64,000 nt of DNA from Impatiens glandulifera (lineage: Eukaryota; Streptophyta; Magnoliopsida; Ericales; Balsaminaceae). Below are positions 57,989 through 64,000 of this stretch, piece after piece. The notes below the pieces were generated by a model, which saw nothing but the letters and a program-made list of their open reading frames with translations, searched no databases and had not been told where the DNA came from. The stretch's first letter is position 1; every line of letters starts with the position of its first letter. A program made the position numbers and the translations under genes. Location: positions 2,277,501 through 2,341,500 of the forward strand of contig NC_061870.1 in assembly GCF_907164915.1 (NCBI RefSeq), read 5' to 3'.

Positions 57989-60634
57989 CTATTCAGAGTC
58001 CGTGAAGTCATAGGCGCTCTTCTTTTTCTTCGGTTGCTGTTGCCCGGTCTGTTCGGAAGATCGTCGCCTATTAGATCGGGACCGCAGTTGTTCTTCGACT
58101 TCATCCTCGACTTGGTCGGCCTGCTGCGATGTACCCGTAATGACCGGTTTAAAGACCTTTTGGAGCATCTCGGTTATCCGAACTTTCTTAGGGGCCTCCC
58201 TCTTTCTCTTTTTCGGTGCTGAAACGGAGGCGGCTGCCTTCTTCTTCTCGTTTTCCTTTGCATAGCCTTTCAGCCTCCGTGCTTCCCTTTCGAACCGTGC
58301 GGCATCCTCCGCAGCTTGAGAGGCTACTTTCTCAGCAAACCCTGGGAATATGGCCCCAGCCTTTTTAATTCGTGCGGCTTCTACTTCCGCTTCGGTCGGC
58401 TGAGTTGGGCGCGGTGCCTCTTTATCTTTGCTAACTTCGGCATCCAGCGCATCCTGGACCCTTTTAGCCACTTGAGCATCAACCTCTATAGCCGCGGCGT
58501 CCGCGTTCTCCTTAGCCTTTAGAATTTCGGCCATCTGTTCGGTAAGTGCCTTTACTTCGGCCACGAGATTCTCGTTTGTCTTTTCGAGTTCTGAGACCCG
58601 GTTAATTGTCGTGTCGACCCGTTCGAAGTCTTTCTTTAAGTCGGAGGTCACAACCTCCAGAGTTGCGGTTCGCTGAGCCCATTTGTCGCGCTCACCGGCC
58701 TCTTCCCACAGTCCGGTGCCGAGTTCTGAGAGACGTGCTTGATGTTGATCCAGAAGCAGCTTTGTCACGTCGGTGAACTTCAGGGCCGAATCAATTATGC
58801 TGTTGCATCTATCCTTGAATGGTTGAAGCTTGGACACGTCGTGTTCTTGTACGCGGTCATCGATCCGTTCCGATATGGATGCGTCAAACTTTTGAAGTCG
58901 GTCCTCAACCCATTCTTTAGCAGCCCATTCTTTAGGAGGGTCTGAAACGGTGACTTCCGGTGGTGGGGGAGGCGAGTGCTCGGTGGGATCTGGATCGGCT
59001 CTCTCACTGGAATTTATTGGTGCCGCATCCTCCCTTGGAAGTTCTAATTGTGCCGCATCCTCCAAGATCGGTACCTCAACCTCCAAGATCGGTACCTCAA
59101 CCTCCAAGATCGGTACCTCTAATATCGGTACCTCAACCTCCCTTGGAGGTGTTGGACAGTTAACTGGAAATTTTTCGATTACCGGAGCAGTATAGACCGG
59201 TACTTGCTTTCGGTTGCATATCGCTTCCAGCCGCTCGATTTCTTGAAGTATTTCCATTTTGCCTTTTGCAAGCCTTGTTAACACCTGCGGCGCTACGGTG
59301 TCCACCGATCCCGTCTCGATGTACTCTTCCTTAATTTTCCGGATGCGCTTTCTTAGTTTCCGAAGTTGGATCCTCGGTATCAGGAGACAGGTTCGGCTTT
59401 GTACCTCTTGAATTGTGTTGGATTTTGTGAGGCGCAACATCAGGTCCTCTACTTCCTCCAATCTGTCGATGCATTCCTTTTGCGTGAAGCCCGGTAGGAT
59501 TTCTTTATATGTTGTACTGAACCGGTGCTCATGCCACTCCAAGTATAGCTCTACAACGTCCTCGCCTCGCTTGTCAATGCCCTGAAAGATTTTCTGGGCT
59601 AACCTATCGGCTTCTGCCTCTTCGGCCTCCTCCTTCTCCGTGTTGTAGCCTTCATCATTGACTTCTATATCAACCCCTTCTTCACCCTCGGTGGTCTCAG
59701 GATTGGTGTTTGGTTCGGCATCGTTTGGACTCCGAACCGAATGATCGTCGTCATTGACCGTTCTATCATCGGTCCTCTCCGTGTCGGTTTCCCCAGAGGC
59801 CCACTCCTCATCTTCTGTTTGTTGTGGTGGATCTTGGAAGGTTATCTTTTCTTTGCCTTTTCCTCCGGTCTTTGCTTTGGCCGGGGCATCTTTCTTTGCG
59901 GCTGTCTTCTCTCGGCCACCTGTGGAACTGGAGGCCGGCTGCGTTCTTTTAAGGAATTGCCTCGATCTGATGAGGCACCGTTTTGCTACCGCAACACCGG
60001 GACCGATGTTGAGATTCAAGTGAAGGAAGATCTTACCGAGGGGCACGGCGTATCCCCACGACCGGGTTGAGTCCGGTTTCACCATGTCCATGAGGTTGCT
60101 GAACACTGATCTTGCCTAGTTGACCTCTTTACCCTCCAACAGACCGATTAGCATCTTGATTTTGTCCCTTGTGAGATTGTTGAGGTTTCCTCCCCTTGCT
60201 AGGATCGCCCTTGTGAAAATGTCACATATCGGGATATACTCCGGCTTTAGCATTTGCTTGCTCCCGGATGTTTTGACCGGCGCAGTGGTTGCCGATAGAA
60301 TGTAGCAGGCCGAGTCAAAGGTGTTCTGGTCTATTTCTGCCGTTGCGTCCTGGCCGGAAGTTGGAAGACGCAGGCTTTCGGCCACTAATGTTTCGGTGAG
60401 CTCGATTTGGGAACCGCAAACCGTCGCGATGATCTTGTCGTAGGCGATGGTTGCGGTGTTGAAGAATTCTTCGACCGCATCTTTGTATATAATATGGGGA
60501 CCGTCGAGGAAATAACCCAGACCGATTTTAACTAGCCGGTCAATAACTTCCTTTGCCTCGGTCGTGCCATTCAGCCGGATTTCCTCGAAATCCACCTGAG
60601 AGTAGAGTTTGAACAATGCCGAATCACGACCCAT
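57989..60634 (-). pseudogene. Accessory ORF C, second copy, one in-frame stop
   Basis: Starts MGRDSALFKLYSQVDFEEI and stays in one frame for 882 codons, broken only by a TAG at 60118-60116 in the VNW motif (tryptophan TGG in the other copy). It has the same layout as 31897-34722: N-terminal module, Lys-rich linker, acidic region, helical region, coiled coil and C-terminal basic clusters. The Pro/Thr repeats of the other copy are replaced by a run of VEVPILE repeats encoded by a 21-bp tandem repeat at about 59055-59145. The stop differs in position from the stop in the other copy, so neither is ancestral. Confidence 0.85.
59055..59145 (-). repeat. 21-bp coding repeat in ORF C
   Basis: About four copies of ACCTCCAAGATCGGTACCTC (plus strand), coding for VEVPILE on the minus strand. 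Confidence 0.9.
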
Positions 60635-61187
60635 GTTAAGGAGTTTGAGAATGAGAGAAAACCGCTTCAAAGAGTTTAGAAAGCTTAGAAAGAGAAAGTG
60701 AATTCGCGTGAGAATGAAAGAAAATGACCGAATGTCCCTTTTATAGACGCGGTTTGGAAGCCCAACCGTCCCATCATTAATGGGCGGGAATTTTCCCTCC
60801 AAAATGAAAAGACGCCAAACTGTGGGCGGTAAAGCGAAAACTGGGGCGGCAATTTTGGGCGGGAGATTTCCCTCCAAAATCCTTTGCTTATGTCATGGGT
60901 GACGCATTCTTTTCTTTGAAGCCGAATGATTTAGCGGTTTCTAAATCTAACCAGACATTTTGATTGATCAGAGTGTTAACAGTTTTAAGCAGATTTTATA
61001 AGACCAGATAAGAACGCGGTTATAGGTTGAAGATGTGAACCGGTTACTTAGATAAATGTTCAAAGAATTAAGAAGACACGGTCATTTAAACTGAAATGAT
61101 AATGGAATTCAAGAAATAGCAGATGAAGAAAACCGATTATAAAATTCGGTACAAAAATAGGCATACAGAAACAATGTGAAGTATAGC
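60635..61187 (-). promoter_or_regulatory. Candidate promoter region of the second ORF C copy
   Basis: On the minus strand the TATA box TATAAAAG lies at 60745-60738. E2F-like TTCCCGCC is at 60790-60783. The TTTTGGAGGGAAA motif occurs twice (near 60805-60793 and 60880-60865). The arrangement mirrors 31650-31896. No gene. Confidence 0.6.
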
Positions 61188-61892
61188 CTATTCAAAAGAC
61201 ATTCTCCAGAGTCGTTCTCTTGCCGAATCACTGTTGAGGATGTTTGAAGAGGAAGCCGGTGTGCCCGGTCCGAACTCTGGTCGGTACCCAAGAATCAGCT
61301 TGCTGATATGCGGTGCATACCCGAGACCTTTCTTGGTCAGCACCATATTCTTTAAGTTTTCTCATATGACCGATGACCAGTTGATGGCCGATTTACAAAG
61401 AATGTTGGTCATGAGGTTGTAGGTATTCTTGGAATACCGTTGATTAGGTGACTGACACAGAATTGACCGGGTCACGATTTCGAGCAGTAGCTGACCGTGA
61501 CTATCAAGTTGGGTTTTTGGCCCAAAGTGTTCCACTGGAGAGGGGGTGGCCGACATGTATTGTGCGGTTTCAGATCCCGCACGGTCCTGAATAGTCGGAA
61601 AGTCAGAGAAACCTTTAGTGGGTAGACCGAATAGTGAGGCAAATTCAACCTCGTCGATCCAGAACGTGTGGTCTCTGACAGTAGAGACGATGTACTTCTC
61701 CCTGATGCAGGCGCTTCGAAAGAAGGCCTTAACATCATCTATAAGAATGAGACCGGCCTCTTCAAGGAACGGTTGAAGACCGGTTTCAGCAAGGGAGTCA
61801 TACATGAATTTCTGCTTAGTAGTGCAATCCCTTATGTCCGTGCAAGAGTCGAAATCGATGCAAAGAAAATTTCCCAGAGTTCTGCTCGGCAT
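61188..61892 (-). pseudogene. Accessory ORF B, second copy, one in-frame stop
   Basis: Starts MPSRTLGNFLCIDFDSC. 235 codons in one frame ending at a TAG (61190-61188), with a single TGA near 61365-61362 where the other copy has TGG (INWSSVI-W). Beyond it the frame continues with LKNMVLTKKGLGYAPHISK, which shows the true C-terminus of ORF B and exposes the frameshift in the plus-strand copy. That C-terminus aligns with the WGYAVQLGKIF part of ORF C. Confidence 0.85.
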
Positions 61893-62414
61893 GGTTTCGG
61901 TATAGAGAGAGAAAAATCGGATTCAAGAAGAAGAAAAGTGATTTTTGTACTTTCGGATGTGATAAAATGAGGAGAGGATGGCTTCTTATATAGGATCGGT
62001 TTTGGAGGGAAAATCTGAGCATTGATGGTCAGTTTTGTTTTATTAAGGAAAGGAATCTTTACCTTTTCAAGGCGCATGGGGAAGTGGCAAATTGCAAGGC
62101 CCTAGGTAAATGTTAGTTGGGAAGTAACCAGTTCGGTTGGATATTAAATGTGCGGGTGGTTGGGAGTTATCTCATTAATTAGGATTATCTCATTAAATGC
62201 ATTTAACACATAACCGATATTAATTAGATAGAAACCGAAAATGGTAGAGACAATGCCGAAAATGGCGTACAGGAACGATGAAGAAAACATGAAGTCAAGA
62301 AAGGCACAAATAAAGCCGAAAGGGACATGGATGAAGCCGATATGATCAAACTTGAGTTGGACAGGAATACACCCGGTGCATGAAGCAAAACGACCGGGTG
62401 CAAGAAGGAGTGAC
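61893..62414 (-). promoter_or_regulatory. Candidate promoter region of the second ORF B copy
   Basis: The minus-strand TATA box CTATATAAG (TATATAAG at 61992-61985) and the upstream ATTTTCCCTCCAAAA motif (about 62017-62003) match the region before 30668. No gene. Confidence 0.6.
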
Positions 62415-63170
62415 TTAAGATGCGCGGCGATTGGCTTCACGGGGGGGATTGAAGTTTCTCCTCCTCCAGGCTCTCTCAAACCGATCATAAAATGAATCGG
62501 TTGTCTCTCTGGTTAACACCTGGGCCTGGTTCAAACCCTCGCCAGGACAGGTTAGAACACCAAGTTCCACCAGAAGGCTGCTTATCTGAGGAATGAGACC
62601 GACCGATCGGATGCTGACCATCCAGATTAGGGTGTCGAATAACACCCGGGACCAGTTGACCGGCGTGCTGGTGATGATGGCCGCCATCATGTTGAAATTT
62701 GCCGCGCAATAGGTGTTTGTGACATCTCTTCCAAAGATGCCCCTTCCTATTACATCGTTGAGGAGCTGATACTCAGCCCTCAAGAGAGACTTAGAGCCAT
62801 GATCATCAACAGGCTCATCCGACCGGGCAAAGGAGAGGGAGACCTCAGCCTTAATATCGGCCGGAGGGTTGAGATCTGTGATCCCTTGTTTAGGCAGACC
62901 GAAGCAGCGAGCAAAGTCCTGCTCGGTGAAATCGAAGATTATACCCCCAACCTTTGATTGGATGTGGGTATCAAAGTGGGGTGTGCCCCGGAATACCCTG
63001 ACATTATAGTAAAATTCCAAGACGGATTCAGGGTAGATAGTTTGCTTGTCATCCAGAAAATACTGGAGGCCAGTATCTTCCATTTTCTTGATCATCCGAT
63101 ACACCTCATAGTGTTCGGTACTAGAGCAGGATTCAAAATCGACTTGAAGAATGTTTGGGAATTGAGACAT
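62415..63170 (-). CDS. Accessory ORF A, second copy, intact
   Basis: 251 residues starting MSQFPNILQVDFESC, uninterrupted. About nine in ten residues match the plus-strand copy. It ends seven residues later (NPPREANRRAS) because the stop of the other copy is missing. Key blocks are kept: TGLQYFLDD, YPESVLEFYYN, FGLPKQGITDLN, LLRAEYQLLNDVIGRG and VNWSRVLFD. No signal peptide or membrane segment. Function unknown. Confidence 0.88.
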   Translation of the reverse strand: MSQFPNILQVDFESCSSTEHYEVYRMIKKMEDTGLQYFLDDKQTIYPESVLEFYYNVRVFRGTPHFDTHIQSKVGGIIFDFTEQDFARCFGLPKQGITDLNPPADIKAEVSLSFARSDEPVDDHGSKSLLRAEYQLLNDVIGRGIFGRDVTNTYCAANFNMMAAIITSTPVNWSRVLFDTLIWMVSIRSVGLIPQISSLLVELGVLTCPGEGLNQAQVLTRETTDSFYDRFERAWRRRNFNPPREANRRAS

Positions 63171-63693
63171 GGTTAGGTTGCCTTAGTGAGATGATGTGTT
63201 GTCTTGTGAATGTTTGAGTGTTGTGGTGAACTTTTGCTTCACTTAAATACTAGTTTAGGGGCTATCCTATTGTCCAGGCATTAAATGGGATGACATGTAT
63301 TAACTGCAGGATAATGGATATTGCATGAAATAGGCATGTTTGCAGTCTAGGTGTTGGTCATAGGCCTGGACTGTGAAAGATATCAAAAGATCTTCACGTC
63401 TTTTTAGGCGCGACCATGTTACTTTGAAAAGGCAATGTTTCAGAACAGATATCTACAAGCATTGATAGTTGTTCCACTTCTGTGTGAAATTCAAATAATC
63501 TAGAATGACCTACTTCCAAACCGGTCAGGTATCAGTTGTTCATCCCGATGCGGTTATTTAGTGTTTCCACCAAGTAGTCGGTCGGTTTGCTCTATCTGAT
63601 AGACTGGGCAGTTCTTCCACAGACACCCTGAAGATTCGAAGTTCAACAGTTTAGGAAGAATTACCAGTTTTGTCTGTCCGAACCTATTTCCCT
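63171..63693 (-). promoter_or_regulatory. Region between pol and ORF A in the second element
   Basis: Minus-strand TATA-like TATTTAAG at 63249-63242, 72-79 bases before the ATG, as in the other copy. No gene. Confidence 0.5.
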
Positions 63694-64000
63694 TTAAGCA
63701 TCCTTTGGAAGGATTTGGCTAATGTCGGTTAAGCCGAGAGTAAGCCTGAATTGAGAAAACTTAGCTTCCTGTAGCGGCTTTGTGAAGATATCGGCTACTT
63801 GTTGATCGGTCGGTACGTATTCCAGCCGGATATGCTTCAGCGTGACATGCTCCTGAATGAAGTGATGCCTTATGTCGATGTGCTTGGTTCTGGAGTGGAG
63901 AACCGGATTGTAGGTAATCGCTATGGCACTCGTGTTGTCACAGAAAATCGGGGACTCTTCGGTTATGATACCGAAGTTCTTCAGCTGCTGTTGGATCCAA
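63694..64000 (-). CDS. Copia pol C-terminus, partial (continues beyond the window)
   Basis: From the window edge the minus strand reads [41 protein letters not shown] and [12 protein letters not shown] to a TAA at 63696-63694. This is the end of RNase H, in one open frame, and nearly the same as residues 976-1075 of the complete pol. Confidence 0.9.
   Translation of the reverse strand, partial: WIQQQLKNFGIITEESPIFCDNTSAIAITYNPVLHSRTKHIDIRHHFIQEHVTLKHIRLEYVPTDQQVADIFTKPLQEAKFSQFRLTLGLTDISQILPKDA

Larger units (their letters stand above)
56341..64000 (-). mobile_element. Second SIRE-type copia element, minus strand, partial in window
   Basis: From its 3' end at 56341 it runs leftward-to-rightward as 3' LTR, doubled polypurine tract, ORF C, ORF B, ORF A and the end of pol, which is cut by the window edge. 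The order and spacing equal those of 28700-36381. It is clearly diverged from the composite element, so the two are independent insertions. The left flank GGTAG (56336-56340) would be its target duplication, but the other end is outside. Confidence 0.9.

Noticed and set aside
60640..60877. An N-terminal extension of the second ORF C (about 81 extra codons upstream)
   Set aside because: It runs through the TATA box and E2F-like region, and the conserved start MGRD at 60634 aligns with the other copy.

Overview
The window is nuclear DNA of a flowering plant, most likely a eudicot. It is AT-rich with spliceosomal introns, dense in plant retrotransposons (copia elements of the SIRE/Maximus type, a Ty3/gypsy element of the Tat type), and carries tRNA-derived SINEs, a LINE fragment, a Mutator-like element, a PIF/Harbinger relic and long TA microsatellites. 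I cannot name the species.

Layout. 1-22.5 kb is a graveyard of old repeats. A non-autonomous Mutator-like element (54-1433) has a clean 10-bp target duplication. Fragments of one gypsy LTR family lie mostly in reverse orientation at 1.45-6.4 kb. A forward Tat-type gypsy relic follows: pol C-terminus at 8.5-9.3 kb, a 77-bp hairpin-bearing tandem array at 10.8-12.6 kb where the 3' UTR should be, and a 3' LTR from 13267. A decayed SIRE-like solo LTR (about 16.4-18.1 kb) holds a 29-bp palindromic array, and a badly decayed copia element (about 18.6-22.2 kb) follows.

22583-39931 is a young composite copia element of 17.35 kb with near-identical 1953-bp outer LTRs and a TATAT target duplication. 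Its order is LTR, primer-binding site, shortened gag, intact pol, three accessory ORFs (A, B, C), an internal LTR of a different subtype, a second primer-binding site, a second gag, a pol stump and the 3' LTR. A second relative, on the minus strand, fills 56341-64000 and leaves the window inside pol; it carries the same A, B and C genes.

The one host gene is complete: a 21-exon minus-strand gene (43331-54250, 846 residues) for a TRANSPARENT TESTA 9 / GFS9 (CLEC16A-like, FPL-domain) membrane-trafficking protein. Its introns hold several SINEs, a dispersed AT-rich repeat family and a GC-rich island that may be organellar DNA.

The most interesting system is the trio of accessory genes in the copia elements. 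A, B and C appear to be paralogues of one another. Each has its own TATA-like box and leader, and both the ORFs and the boxes are kept in two diverged copies in this window. C is predicted to be a nuclear protein (basic nuclear-localisation-like clusters, acidic region, coiled coil) and not an envelope. B and C promoters share a motif, and the C promoter has E2F-like sites. Individual copies are broken by private stops or a frameshift at different places, so the intact ancestors were recent.
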